The notes: generated by a model from the sequence alone, not told the origin. A stretch of DNA of 64,000 bases from Planctomycetes bacterium syqfu (GCA_020974905.1 CP087563.1:2604001-2668000); one strand, 5' to 3'; positions 19,427-29,149 are shown, numbered from the stretch's first letter. Numbers and translations: made by a program.

Positions 19427-20368
19427 TCATTCTGCTGCCAGACTCTCTTGTTTCATCTGCTCAATCTCATCTAAAATCGCAGTCACCGTGTCGATGGTTT
19501 GTTGCGTAGCAGGACGCGAAGGTGCTACCATCGTCAAGCCGCACAACCCCTTGCTATTGAGCGCGGCCTTGATGCCGGCAATCACACCACAACAGAAGTT
19601 TTCTCTGAGATTGTAGATGTCATATAGACGCTGAATCTGTGCCCGCAAGCACTCTTGGGATTCAGATTCGCGGTCTCTTGCTGCTTGCCATGCTTGAACA
19701 AACAACTCGGGCAGAACATTTGAGCCACTGTTAACACCGCCATCGGCGCCCAGTGTCACGGCCTCAATCATCATTGTGTCCGGCCCCATCAGAATCGAGA
19801 AATCATCACGGTCACCAATAAGTTCCAACACCTGCTTAAACGCCTCCATGTCACCGGCACTATCCTTGTAACCGACGATCCCCGGCAATTGCGATAACCT
19901 GGCAATGAGCTTAGGCGACATCGTAATCTTAGTCATGGCAGGCATGTTGTAGAGATACAAAGGAATCGACAGACTTTGCACCAATGCCTTGTAAAAATCT
20001 TCCAACTCAGCTTCATCGGCAGGAATATAACAAGGTGGCGCAGCGACCACGGCATCGGCACCGGCAGACTGTGCAAAGAGTCCCAACTCAATCGAGTCAC
20101 TGAGTGAAGCGGCAGAAATACCCACCAGTAAAGGACACCGCCCCGAAATGATCTCAACACTTTTCTGAATCAACTGCTGCTGTAAATCACGTGAGAGTGC
20201 AGGACCTTCACCCGTCGTCCCCAACACAAACACCCCTGCGATACCTGCGGCTATCAAGCGTTCGATCAGTGCTTCCAAACTTCGGGTGTCCAGCGAACCA
20301 TCGTCCTGCAAAGGTGTCAGAATCGGTGTGATGATGCCCTGAAGCTTGCCAGTGGTTTTCATTTTCAT
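19427..20368 (-). CDS. DapA/N-acetylneuraminate lyase family aldolase
   Basis: ATG 20368 has GGAG 8 bases upstream. The 313-residue TIM-barrel protein carries the family marks: GTTGEG (about 51-56), YNMP with the catalytic-relay Tyr (about 139-142) and GYKDSAGD with the Schiff-base Lys (about 167). Members condense or cleave pyruvate with an aldehyde: dihydrodipicolinate synthase, sialic acid lyase and 2-keto-3-deoxy-sugar-acid aldolases. Its place beside dihydroxyacetone-kinase genes and an Asp-box protein argues for a catabolic aldolase, releasing pyruvate plus an aldehyde, not lysine synthesis. The substrate is inferred, not shown. Confidence 0.85.
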   Translation of the reverse strand: MKMKTTGKLQGIITPILTPLQDDGSLDTRSLEALIERLIAAGIAGVFVLGTTGEGPALSRDLQQQLIQKSVEIISGRCPLLVGISAASLSDSIELGLFAQSAGADAVVAAPPCYIPADEAELEDFYKALVQSLSIPLYLYNMPAMTKITMSPKLIARLSQLPGIVGYKDSAGDMEAFKQVLELIGDRDDFSILMGPDTMMIEAVTLGADGGVNSGSNVLPELFVQAWQAARDRESESQECLRAQIQRLYDIYNLRENFCCGVIAGIKAALNSKGLCGLTMVAPSRPATQQTIDTVTAILDEIEQMKQESLAAE

Positions 20369-20561
20369 GGTATTTCTCCGTATTATTCCTGCTCATATAA
20401 CCCGAAATATTCATGACAGAGCGATGAGTCCAAACAGCGGTCTCACGCAAACCCTCTCTGTCATCGACTTGTTTTTTATGTTGAACCAACGGCTATTTTG
20501 AGCCAATGGTCTGTAGCCATGGCGTGGATTTCACCGTACCATGTAGTCCTGCATGGCAGAT

Positions 20562-21119
20562 TCAATCAACAAAGCAGGCGGCTTTACCATGCCGGGCCAC
20601 CATCTTTTTGGTTGACGCCAATCCCATCTGGGCAGCGGCTAACGCATCGCGCATCGCAACAGGCAATGCTGCGTCACTTTGGCTGGCGATTTCCAGCGCT
20701 TCAACGGCCGGGGCGAGGATGTCTATGGGTGTCTTATCACCAGGCTGTGCCTTGCCCCGTTTCATGATGCCCGACATAAACGCTCGCCAAAATAGCAGCA
20801 TTTGATCGGTGCCCATGGACGCGGCATCGTCCAAAGCTTTGCCCCCATGCATGAAACCGGTTGCTATCAATGTCCCCATGGTTGATGGTGCGACTTTGGC
20901 GATCTGCATGCCCGCTTGAACGAATGTCTGGCCAAGCGAACTGTCCGTTGCGTCGCACACAGTCTGCCAGGCAGCATCGAATGCCTTATTCATGGTCAGA
21001 CCCAGATCGCTGTCACCCACCTGACCATCGAGCTTGATCAGGAAGTCGCGATTCTCGGCCATGACTGTTTTAAAGCGTTCGAACAACGCGGGAAGATCTT
21101 CTTTGTTGATTCTGTCCAT
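20562..21119 (-). CDS. dhaL: Dihydroxyacetone kinase, DhaL (ATP-binding) subunit, short C-terminus
   Basis: The start at ATG 21119 lies 11 bases after the dhaK stop; an earlier start at 21209 would overlap dhaK. The 185-residue protein shows the Mg-ATP motif GQVGDSDLGLTMNKA (about 30-45) and the helical-barrel motif APSTMGTLIATGFM of DhaL. With DhaK it would phosphorylate dihydroxyacetone, erythrulose or glyceraldehyde using ATP; no PTS subunit DhaM is present here. The end KAACFVD lacks the usual ERS.G..DPGA tail of the family, so the C-terminus looks shortened by roughly 20 residues. Whether it is still active is open. Confidence 0.85.
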   Translation of the reverse strand: MDRINKEDLPALFERFKTVMAENRDFLIKLDGQVGDSDLGLTMNKAFDAAWQTVCDATDSSLGQTFVQAGMQIAKVAPSTMGTLIATGFMHGGKALDDAASMGTDQMLLFWRAFMSGIMKRGKAQPGDKTPIDILAPAVEALEIASQSDAALPVAMRDALAAAQMGLASTKKMVARHGKAACFVD

Positions 21120-21130
21120 GGTGTTGAAAC

Positions 21131-22135
21131 TCAAAGTTGGGCTTGTGTGAAAAAAGGTGTCTCTGCCGGAGCTGCCAACAGTTCCTTCATCTGCGTGTTG
21201 AGACGACACACGGAAATCGAAGCACCGGCCATTTCCATTGACGTGGCAAATTCCCCCACGTAAACATGGAACACCTGCAATTGATTGTCCTCAAGAATCC
21301 GGCCGACCGTCTGGTAAAGGATGTAGAGTTCCTCCCTGGGTGTCGCACCCAAGCCATTGATAAGGATGGCAACTTCGTCCTGTTTCTCCAAGGCAATATC
21401 GGCGAGAATTGAAGGGAGCATCTCTTCAACAATGTCTTTAGCCGATTGCATGGGGCCACGCCGAATGCCTGGTTCCCCGTGAATCCCCATGCCGATTTCC
21501 ATTTCGTCATCGTCCAGTGAAAATGACGGGCGGCCAACTTCGGGTACGATACACGGACTTAAGGCCACGCCCATGGTTCGGGTGTTCTGCTGGGTGATCG
21601 TGGTGATTTGTTTGACTTGTTGCAGACTCATTCCTGCTGCCGCTGCTGCGCCTGCGATTTTGTAGAGGAAGAAAATGCCGGCAACACCACGCCGTTTGTC
21701 TTCCTGGCCTTTGGGAGACGAAGCCACATCATCGTTGCCCAATACCGTTTGGACGTTGATGTCTTCGATCTCAGCCATCTCAGCAGCCATGTCGAAATTC
21801 ATGATGTCGCCGCTGTAGTTACCGTAGAGATAAAGCACACCTGCGCCCTGATTGACGGCCTGGGTGACCTGCAAAATCTGCTGAGCACTGGGCGATTGAA
21901 ACACACCACCCACAGCACACCCATCGAGCAGGCCTTGCCCGACATAGCCTAAAAACAGGGGTAAATGACCTGACCCGCCACCTGTGACGATGGCCACTTT
22001 GCCGGTGTGTCGTGTCGTGGTGACCAGACAATGTTTGTCATCACCGACGCAGCGGAGTTGGCGCGGATGTGCCATGAGTATGCCATGGAGCATGTCATCC
22101 ACGAAATCTTCCGCCTTGTTCATGAACTTCTTCAT
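21131..22135 (-). CDS. dhaK: Dihydroxyacetone kinase, DhaK (substrate-binding) subunit
   Basis: The 334-residue protein has the DhaK marks: TGGGSGHLPLFLGYVG near residue 51, YGNYSGDIMNFDMA near 105, and GMGIHGEPG near 220. The His of the last motif forms the covalent hemiaminal bond with the substrate carbonyl in this family. It is followed 11 bases later by dhaL. It probably phosphorylates a short ketose or aldose, such as dihydroxyacetone, erythrulose or glyceraldehyde, made by the nearby aldolase; this link is inference from the neighbourhood. Confidence 0.9.
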   Translation of the reverse strand: MKKFMNKAEDFVDDMLHGILMAHPRQLRCVGDDKHCLVTTTRHTGKVAIVTGGGSGHLPLFLGYVGQGLLDGCAVGGVFQSPSAQQILQVTQAVNQGAGVLYLYGNYSGDIMNFDMAAEMAEIEDINVQTVLGNDDVASSPKGQEDKRRGVAGIFFLYKIAGAAAAAGMSLQQVKQITTITQQNTRTMGVALSPCIVPEVGRPSFSLDDDEMEIGMGIHGEPGIRRGPMQSAKDIVEEMLPSILADIALEKQDEVAILINGLGATPREELYILYQTVGRILEDNQLQVFHVYVGEFATSMEMAGASISVCRLNTQMKELLAAPAETPFFTQAQL

Positions 22136-22196
22136 TGCGTGTTGTTGCCTTATGTGTATCAGTGGTTGGTGCTACGCTAATTGACATGTAGGGGAT

Positions 22197-23333
22197 TCAA
22201 ATGACACTGGCCAATTCAAGCCGTTGGAAAAAGACGCGATAATCATCTTCCCACACCAGATAGATCATGCCGGTTGTTGGATCGTAAAAGCCATCGGGAT
22301 ATTGAGCCACATCCGGCGCAGCACCCAAGGTCATTTTCACAGACCACGTCTTCATATCGTCATCACTGACCCACAATTCAAGCGGCGTGCGATATCGGTG
22401 ATGATGCGATGTAGAATCCGTGTAGTCCTTCTCACTGGGATTGTGTACAAGGACGATTCGGCCATCCGGCAGATTGATAACCAAGGCTTTTGAACCAGGA
22501 TTTTTGATCTCCGTGATGACGGGCTCAGACCATGTATACCCACCATCCGACGAATCACTCCGCCAGAGACGATTGGTCAGATCACCGCGAATGAGCATGG
22601 CCAGGGAACCGTCGGACAGTTCGGCGATCTGGTTTTCGAAAAAGGGTGTGCATGGAATGATACTGTCCGGGGTCAATCGACAAATTCTGCCATGGCGTTT
22701 GAATTCGGTGAAATCTTCATTGGGCTCCAAGACACCGCAATAGGCGATTTTGTTGACGATTCGCGCGCCGCCGAGATTGGCCAGACGCATTGCCTTTTCA
22801 GGACTGAGTGCGATCTCGTCATCAGCAATGTGCTTGTTGATCGGCTCATGCCACGCCACGGGCAGAAGTGTTCGCCCGTCTCTTAGCTGCACGCCGCGTC
22901 GGATATCCATGGCATTTTTGCCGTTCCAGTTCTGCATGATAAGGCGATCGGTCCATGTCTTGCCGTCGGCACTGACGCAGAGCAGATGATTGGTGGCTTC
23001 GGATCGATCCCTCTCCAGTGTCCACCAGAAGATGTATCCTGCATCGTCGGTCGCATGCACCGAACTTGCCCAGCAGCCGTATTCGTCGGATCGCTTGATC
23101 AGTTCCAGTTCAGACCATGTCTGGCCGTCATCATGACTGTGAATCGCCGCAATGATATTGTCTTTACCGCCATCCCCCTGCGGGTCGCCGGTGAAAATTT
23201 CGCAAAACAGCGAGCCATCAGGCAGTCGCATCAACAGCGGCTCCCGCAGCCAGCGGTAGGTGTCGTTGACTTGAAAAATCGTCTGTGGTGCCTGTATTTG
23301 ATTCACTGCCATTCTCCAATCGAAGCCTGTCAT
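22197..23333 (-). CDS. Asp-box (BNR) beta-propeller, exo-sialidase-like
   Basis: The 378-residue protein has four Asp-box motifs: SHDDGQTW, SADGKTW, SSDGGYTW and SDDDMKTW, marking the blades of a six-bladed sialidase-type propeller. A Glu/Asp-rich start (REPLLMRLPDGSLFCE) fits the BNR_2 group. No signal peptide is visible, so the protein may be cytoplasmic. Start choice is uncertain: ATG 23333 or ATG 23312, neither with a strong Shine-Dalgarno. Relatives cleave sialic acid or other uronic/ulosonic residues. The DapA/NanA-type lyase downstream on the same strand fits an acid-sugar route. A candidate operator (23421-23434) lies upstream. Confidence 0.7.
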   Translation of the reverse strand: MTGFDWRMAVNQIQAPQTIFQVNDTYRWLREPLLMRLPDGSLFCEIFTGDPQGDGGKDNIIAAIHSHDDGQTWSELELIKRSDEYGCWASSVHATDDAGYIFWWTLERDRSEATNHLLCVSADGKTWTDRLIMQNWNGKNAMDIRRGVQLRDGRTLLPVAWHEPINKHIADDEIALSPEKAMRLANLGGARIVNKIAYCGVLEPNEDFTEFKRHGRICRLTPDSIIPCTPFFENQIAELSDGSLAMLIRGDLTNRLWRSDSSDGGYTWSEPVITEIKNPGSKALVINLPDGRIVLVHNPSEKDYTDSTSHHHRYRTPLELWVSDDDMKTWSVKMTLGAAPDVAQYPDGFYDPTTGMIYLVWEDDYRVFFQRLELASVI

Positions 23334-23420
23334 ACGAAACTTAGCCTGGCCATCCCTACCCCGAAAATTTCATTTGTCCTTCATGGCGATCAAGCTGAAT
23401 CGCGAAAACTCACCCAGCAA

Positions 23421-23434
23421 GGTAACATGTTTCC
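23421..23434. promoter_or_regulatory. Candidate operator, site 1 (GGTAACATGTTTCC)
   Basis: This near-palindrome has a central ACATGT. It lies about 90 bases upstream of the Asp-box protein start and downstream of the LacI gene. Close relatives occur at 26136-26149 and 29978-29991, each upstream of a minus-strand gene of the same cluster. Confidence 0.5.
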
Positions 23435-23558
23435 CAAATCATATCGCAGTCAAACCCCATGTCAAGGACATCATTCATTTTCCTTTGAATTACAGCGAAA
23501 AATGTCCGGGAACCCCATGACAAAGGCTAAGGAACGCAAGGATTCCCTGCCACAGCAA

Positions 23559-24605
23559 TTACAGTTCCCTGACCGTATCGCCGACAATGAGGGTCGTCGG
23601 CAAGCAGAGTCTCTCTGATGATTTCCGCTTGCCTTCAATCCGGTCGATGAGCAACTGTGCGCCTTTGGTGCCAATCTCATAGGAAGGCGAAATGTAGCTG
23701 GTCAATTGCAACTGGCCATATTGACGCAAACCGTCAGCTCCGGTCAAGGAAACGTCCTGGGGGATTCGAACCCCCTTTTGCTTAGCTGCATCTATCACGC
23801 CATATGCGGCCAGATCGTTGGCAGCAATGATACAGGTGGTATCCGGTGCTTTTTCAAAAACTTCCAACCCGGCGTTGTAGCCCGACTCCGGTTCACTGGC
23901 TTTGGTCTTGGTGATGTAGTGAGGCTTGATGTTGTGCTCTGCAAGGGTATCCATGATACCTTTGTATCGCACGACAGCAGCCGATCCTTCAAAAAAGGGA
24001 AGGATCACTGAAATTTTCCGATGCCCTTTGGCGACAACCATTTCTACGATGGACTTCATCCCCGCATAATCATCGGCAATGACCTTATCGATATCGACGT
24101 GGGCAGCCTCGGTCTGAAGCATCGCTAAAGGGATACGTTCTCCCATCAGGTCATGAATATACGTATCGTCCTCAGTCCAACCCCAGATCAACATGCCGTC
24201 GATCATCTTGCTGCGGATCATCTTCAGATACTGTTTCTTCTCAAGAAACTCCGGCGTAACAGAGATCAACAGCAGATACATACCCTGGGCAGAAACAACA
24301 TCCAACGCACCTTTCAAACAGGCACCTCTGCCGGGGTTCAACGTGGAATGCTCAAAATCATTGCAATCGCTCGTTTCACAGGAACTGCTGAACATAAACG
24401 CGATGGTGTTGGATCGCTTGGAGATCATACGCACGGTATGCGTATTGGGGTAGTACTGGAACTTTTCACAGATGTCCAGAATTCGCCGGCGCGTCGCTTC
24501 GGAGAGCTTCTGCGACGGAGCGTCCTGCAAGGCTCTGGACACCGACGCTGGAGAGACTCCTGCCAGCCTGGCGATTTCCCGTATGTTGATATCCTTCGAA
24601 GCCAT
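23559..24605 (-). CDS. LacI-family transcriptional regulator
   Basis: The 348-residue protein opens with INIREIARLAGVSPASVSRAL (about 6-26), the LacI helix-turn-helix, followed by the hinge and a sensor domain (for example GYNAGLEVFEKAPDTTCIIAANDLAAYG). Its first 140 bases overlap the end of the ADP-ribosylglycohydrolase-like gene in another frame. It lies in the middle of the 19.4-29.9 kb catabolic run and is the best candidate to bind the three ACATGT-centred palindromes there. The effector sugar is unknown. Confidence 0.9.
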   Translation of the reverse strand: MASKDINIREIARLAGVSPASVSRALQDAPSQKLSEATRRRILDICEKFQYYPNTHTVRMISKRSNTIAFMFSSSCETSDCNDFEHSTLNPGRGACLKGALDVVSAQGMYLLLISVTPEFLEKKQYLKMIRSKMIDGMLIWGWTEDDTYIHDLMGERIPLAMLQTEAAHVDIDKVIADDYAGMKSIVEMVVAKGHRKISVILPFFEGSAAVVRYKGIMDTLAEHNIKPHYITKTKASEPESGYNAGLEVFEKAPDTTCIIAANDLAAYGVIDAAKQKGVRIPQDVSLTGADGLRQYGQLQLTSYISPSYEIGTKGAQLLIDRIEGKRKSSERLCLPTTLIVGDTVREL

Positions 24606-26124
24606 TGTGAACCTTCAAATCAAAATCACTTAACATGCAATAGTCTGCATCTCCTACAGCCAAGGAGAATCGGAGCGGCCTGGTACAATTGTACAGCCTC
24701 ACATGTATAAGATACTTCCGATTGGCCTCAAAGGGGTAATAGAAAGTGCCCCCGCCCTCTGTTCGATGAAATGCTGGGATTTCCTGATAGCGCCCGTGAT
24801 AGTTCAAAACCTTCCGTTTATCCACCCATACGGTCAGGCCGGTGTTGGCGCAGGCCATCAGTAAAGGGTTGTCACATGCCTGGCCCAATGTGAGATAACT
24901 AAACAAGTCAATCGCGTTGAAATCCTCTACAAAATCCGACAGGTCAAGATCGGTCCCAGTCACATCAATCTGTCTTGCACCGAGATATTCGGGCATACTC
25001 TTTCCAGCATTGAGATACTCCCTGACGAGGGGGACATGCATTTGATGCAATCCGTCAAATACCAACCACGAATTGCATGGCAAGTCAGACAGTGACGACA
25101 CGTCTGCTGGAACATAAGCATTAAACATCCTGGTTGTGCTTACCAACTCCCGCTCAAGCCTCCGTGCCAGTTGTGTCGTTCGCTCAGTCATATCATCAAA
25201 AGTTTGCGGCAATTGTTGACGAATGGTGACATGCGGGCTGATCGCCACCTCAGGGTCAAGTTCAGCCAACAAGTCTGGCGGTATGATAGCCATGCCATTC
25301 GCAATACCCATGAATGCACCGCATGTGGCGGCCGTGCAATCCGTATCCTTCCCGAAGTTCACAGCGATCATGACCGTGCGAATAAAATCCTGTTCGCCAT
25401 AAAGCAAGGCAGCCACGATGAACCCCAGGTTCATGATGCAATCCGTGAAGTTGTGACTGCCAAATTGTTTGAGTATCACATCACGCAAATCCTCTTCAGG
25501 TAATTCACTGTCATATAAATCCATGACATATTCCACCACAGAATAAATGCGCGAGTTCTCAGGCACATGCACAAGACCGTGTTCCAGGGCCTTGCGTACA
25601 TCACCGTGTTTAAATGCATCACTCTCTGCTGAAGCCAGAAACACCTCCGCCCAAACTCCTTCACCATGATGGTCAACAATCGCATCCTGTTGGGCATAGT
25701 GGCCAGCGACGGTCGGGTTACCAGGGAAAAGACACGCCCAAATCTCAGAGCGAATGGCAGCCCCCATCCCATGTGCAAACCAATTGTTGACTGCACCGGT
25801 AAACGGTGGTAGCAAACCACGACGGAGATTACGAATCGCCACGCCGTATTCGTCCATCCCATATTTGATATGTTTCAGCCACGCATCGCAGAGGTTCTCC
25901 GCAGTGAGATCCAACCCGTACATCTCGGCATAGAGCAGCCAAATCACCTGCATCTCCAGATCGTCATTGGGACCCGGCTGTATGTATATATCTTGCTTCT
26001 GGAGACGCAATGAACCGGGAACGCCTTCATAAGGCGCACCAATCCCACCGGCAATGGCCTTGCCGATCCAGCAAGCGGCCACTTTATCCGAATAGTCGTG
26101 AATCTGATTAATCATACGAATCAA
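24466..26124 (-). CDS. ADP-ribosylglycohydrolase-like (DraG fold) protein
   Basis: The 552-residue protein has the all-helical DraG-type domain in its first 330 residues. Metal-site marks are GGIGAPYEG with GPNDDLEMQ near residue 53, and VNFGKDTDCTAATCGAFMG near 260, matching the GxDTDxxAA motif. The remaining 220 residues look like a beta-rich carbohydrate-binding domain, unusual for a pure ADP-ribose hydrolase. In planctomycete clusters such proteins occur beside glycosidases, and the real substrate may be another N- or O-glycoside. The last 140 bases overlap the LacI gene; the terminal 45 residues may not belong to the original protein. Confidence 0.75.
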   Translation of the reverse strand: MIRMINQIHDYSDKVAACWIGKAIAGGIGAPYEGVPGSLRLQKQDIYIQPGPNDDLEMQVIWLLYAEMYGLDLTAENLCDAWLKHIKYGMDEYGVAIRNLRRGLLPPFTGAVNNWFAHGMGAAIRSEIWACLFPGNPTVAGHYAQQDAIVDHHGEGVWAEVFLASAESDAFKHGDVRKALEHGLVHVPENSRIYSVVEYVMDLYDSELPEEDLRDVILKQFGSHNFTDCIMNLGFIVAALLYGEQDFIRTVMIAVNFGKDTDCTAATCGAFMGIANGMAIIPPDLLAELDPEVAISPHVTIRQQLPQTFDDMTERTTQLARRLERELVSTTRMFNAYVPADVSSLSDLPCNSWLVFDGLHQMHVPLVREYLNAGKSMPEYLGARQIDVTGTDLDLSDFVEDFNAIDLFSYLTLGQACDNPLLMACANTGLTVWVDKRKVLNYHGRYQEIPAFHRTEGGGTFYYPFEANRKYLIHVRLYNCTRPLRFSLAVGDADYCMLSDFDLKVHNGFEGYQHTGNRQAGRSLSSVGVQSLAGRSVAEALRSDAPANSGHL

Positions 26125-26135
26125 ACCTGAATAAA

Positions 26136-26149
26136 GGTTACATGTTTAA
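26136..26149. promoter_or_regulatory. Candidate operator, site 2 (GGTTACATGTTTAA)
   Basis: It shares the core and left arm with site 1 and site 3 but has a degenerate right arm. It ends 25 bases upstream of the start at 26124, so a bound repressor would overlap the ribosome binding region or promoter. Confidence 0.4.
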
Positions 26150-26208
26150 GTAATAATGAAAAGATTCCGGGTAGGATCAGCAATAACGCAAGTGTCATCG
26201 TGATGTAC

Positions 26209-29118
26209 TTATTTTTTCGTTTTTGCAATCATTTCCAACAACGCCGCACGGGCCTGTGTCACCGCATGGGAAAGTGCTGCCGGTTCGGTTGTCCTGGAAT
26301 GAGCATCGATGACTTGATCAGCCAGTTCTTGTGTCCGTTTGGGATCCAACCTGGCAGCCACCTTCAACAATCGATAATCCTCAATGGATTCACGCCACAC
26401 CATCCAACGTCGACTCGGCGTATAGACGCCGGGCGAAGTTTCATAGCACATACCAAAATTATATCGACCCTTAGCAGGTCGAAGATTACAGGGTTTGACC
26501 GAATAGAAGGCCATGCCAACAGCACTAATACGCCAATTGACCCAACCGTGAATCTGGTACTTCAGAATGGAGTCCTGCGGTGTGGCATCGCAATAGTATG
26601 TCCAGAGTTCGCGGCCTGGATTATTGCCATTTTCAATATACCACTTTGACGCATTCGGACGGGCAGCCTGATCCAGAAAGACATCCGTCCCCGGTTGCCA
26701 GACATTCATATACGGTTCATACTTTTCATAGACTGAGATATCTTCAGTTGCAAAATCAGAGAAAGTCCGCACATTCTTGTTGTGTGCTCGAATTCTTTTT
26801 AGATCGCGTAAAAACTCAGGAACCTGGCACTCATCATAGGTATACAACACCCAATCATCGTAACCAAATCCATGGCTCTCCAACTCCCCCACTATATTGT
26901 CAAGCCATGTATTGCATTCGGGCACCCAACCGGGGTTATTCCGTTTTGCATTACCACTTCGCATGGGTACAAAATGTGCTTCGATTCGCAGTCGCTTAAT
27001 CTTTTCACGAACACCGAGCATATCGACCTGCTTCATGAAATTCTGCAATGGCAGTGTATCCTGCTTTGTGCAGAATATATGAAAAGTATCCACCTTCTGC
27101 TCAACCATAAGCTTCAACAACCCCGGTTTGGTATTGTGATTCGCCTCATAACCCATCACATGGGGATAATCACGATCATCATGTTCTGCTTCGATTACCT
27201 TTAGCGTACATTGGATTTTTTGTATCGGGCGATGATCATTGAGTGGTGAAACCCAAACTTCACCTGAGTATGTTCCCGGTTTAACGCCCGTTGTGTCGAA
27301 CTTCAATAAAACACCGGCAAGTTTTCCTGAAGGAATTTCAACTACCTGGAATCGATCGAGCAATTCCGGATAATCCGGTGCGCCATAGACCCAATGAAGA
27401 CGATAGATATTCAACATTGAGGCGATGTCACCCTGGGCGGTCACCGTCAAGTTAAATTGCTCGCCTGAATTGTTGTTAAGTAGTAATGTTTTGAGTGGTA
27501 CTGCTCCCGCTAGTGAACTGACGGTCAATGCATCGTCCGAACCTGGTACGATCGTGCTCTGCATGCCAAAGGGATAGTCCCCACCGCGGATTTTGATACC
27601 AAACTGGTCATCTTTGATCGCATCACACACTTTGGTCAGATTGACGAGATTAACCTCACCGTCACCACCAAGATCAAGACCATTTTCAGCGATGTCGGCA
27701 AGTGCATTCATACGCTGTATCTTCTGTTTCACGGCCGGCACATCGACCAAGCCGGCAGCCTTGAGTCGTTCGTACTCCAACGGCCACGGCGTCAGTACAG
27801 ACATATCCAAACGCGATTTTAGAAACTGATAATCCAAACCCAGCGTTGGAGCTTGAACATCCTCAATAAAAGTTGATCTGACTTGCCTTGTAAATCGTTC
27901 TGCCCCGTCGACAATAATACTGTCCACTTGTAGCCATGTGCCACGCGCCCCGCTCTTGATCCCGACACCTACACTAAATGGCATTGATGAATCCGAACGG
28001 TCAAAGTATGCGACGGCATACTGTCTTTTCTGTGTATCCCTTACCGGGGATTTTTGCTCCGGAAGACCGGAGAAAGGTGTTTTCTCGGAATAGATGAGTT
28101 CGATTTGTTCTGGATTGTTGGTTTTGAGTGATACCCGTACTCGAATTTTACCCTGCATTGGAAATGCAGATGGAGCAAAATCAGCGACGGTATAATTGGC
28201 ACTACCACCACAATAAAGCAGCAGCGGCGATAATTCCTTATCATCAATTTTGACCTGATCGGTGTTGATATAAAGATTATTCCCCCAGTCGGGATAATAC
28301 ATCCCATTGGGATAACGACTAGCACTGACCTGACGCAATTGAGTATAGTCCAAAGGAGATGAAAAATTGTTTGAGTACAGGATGCCGTCCGAGGATGACA
28401 ATGTGGGTACCGGTGTGACCGTTGGATTTTTGGGCGACTGATTGGCAATGACCTCATTTAAGAACGAATAAGGGCCGGTGATCTCGGGGATGTCGTAATC
28501 TTCCCCTGTCTCTTTTGTAGAAACATTCCGTTCAATTCCCACAGCCGCAATCGTCGGGATATGTTCAATACGTATTCGATCGATAATGACCCATGTCCCG
28601 CCCCCATGGTAATCAATCCCACACCCGAATGAAAAACCGTCGCCGGCATTAAATCGACCCAGTTCCACACTGACGACTTGCCGGGTCAATGTTTCGCCGG
28701 GATGTTTAATTGCCTTCTTGATCAAGCCATTACCAACGCGGGCACCTTCCGTTGCGATTAATTTTACTTGCCTGGGGCTATTGGTCTTAAGCCACGCTGT
28801 GAAACGAAGTGTTCCCGATACCGGCAATTCATTGGCATTAAAGTCGACAGCAATATAATTCCAGCCGGTGTCACAGCCGTTATACAGCATCGCAGGCCAC
28901 TTGGTCACACCATCTATTTCCACAGCCTGCATGGGGAACGTCACTGATTGTTTGGCAAACAAAGGCCCCTTCCCGTAATTGCCTGCACGCATGACACGAA
29001 AATGCCGTAAGGCAGATGGATCAGAAAAACTTTCATCCATTAATACTTCCGCAAACGCTGAAGATGACAGCAGCAAAAGTACGACTACAAAGACTCTATA
29101 GACGGAAGATAAATTCAT
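26209..29118 (-). CDS. Secreted DUF4091 / GH123-like glycosidase with N-terminal binding modules
   Basis: ATG 29118 has GGAAA upstream and starts a clear signal peptide (VFVVVLLLLSSSAFA). The 969-residue protein has two homologous N-terminal beta-sandwich modules (about 25-190 and 240-410), each with GTW..ID and AD(F/D) elements, likely for glycan binding. A linker with a dockerin-like NGLDLGGDGEVNLVNL segment follows. The C-terminal DUF4091 barrel has YTYDECQ near residue 760, the Asp-Glu pair used in GH123 substrate-assisted catalysis, and VNWRISAVGMAFYSVKP. GH123 enzymes remove N-acetylgalactosamine; related DUF4091 proteins have other substrates. A pseudopilin gene sits just upstream in the same run. 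Confidence 0.8.
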   Translation of the reverse strand: MNLSSVYRVFVVVLLLLSSSAFAEVLMDESFSDPSALRHFRVMRAGNYGKGPLFAKQSVTFPMQAVEIDGVTKWPAMLYNGCDTGWNYIAVDFNANELPVSGTLRFTAWLKTNSPRQVKLIATEGARVGNGLIKKAIKHPGETLTRQVVSVELGRFNAGDGFSFGCGIDYHGGGTWVIIDRIRIEHIPTIAAVGIERNVSTKETGEDYDIPEITGPYSFLNEVIANQSPKNPTVTPVPTLSSSDGILYSNNFSSPLDYTQLRQVSASRYPNGMYYPDWGNNLYINTDQVKIDDKELSPLLLYCGGSANYTVADFAPSAFPMQGKIRVRVSLKTNNPEQIELIYSEKTPFSGLPEQKSPVRDTQKRQYAVAYFDRSDSSMPFSVGVGIKSGARGTWLQVDSIIVDGAERFTRQVRSTFIEDVQAPTLGLDYQFLKSRLDMSVLTPWPLEYERLKAAGLVDVPAVKQKIQRMNALADIAENGLDLGGDGEVNLVNLTKVCDAIKDDQFGIKIRGGDYPFGMQSTIVPGSDDALTVSSLAGAVPLKTLLLNNNSGEQFNLTVTAQGDIASMLNIYRLHWVYGAPDYPELLDRFQVVEIPSGKLAGVLLKFDTTGVKPGTYSGEVWVSPLNDHRPIQKIQCTLKVIEAEHDDRDYPHVMGYEANHNTKPGLLKLMVEQKVDTFHIFCTKQDTLPLQNFMKQVDMLGVREKIKRLRIEAHFVPMRSGNAKRNNPGWVPECNTWLDNIVGELESHGFGYDDWVLYTYDECQVPEFLRDLKRIRAHNKNVRTFSDFATEDISVYEKYEPYMNVWQPGTDVFLDQAARPNASKWYIENGNNPGRELWTYYCDATPQDSILKYQIHGWVNWRISAVGMAFYSVKPCNLRPAKGRYNFGMCYETSPGVYTPSRRWMVWRESIEDYRLLKVAARLDPKRTQELADQVIDAHSRTTEPAALSHAVTQARAALLEMIAKTKK

Positions 29119-29149
29119 ATATTTCCTTTCATACGACAAATCCAGAGTC

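Noticed and set aside
19266-19616. Plus-strand open frame overlapping the end of the lyase gene
   Set aside because: It has no family similarity or ribosome binding site; the lyase frame on the other strand explains the region.
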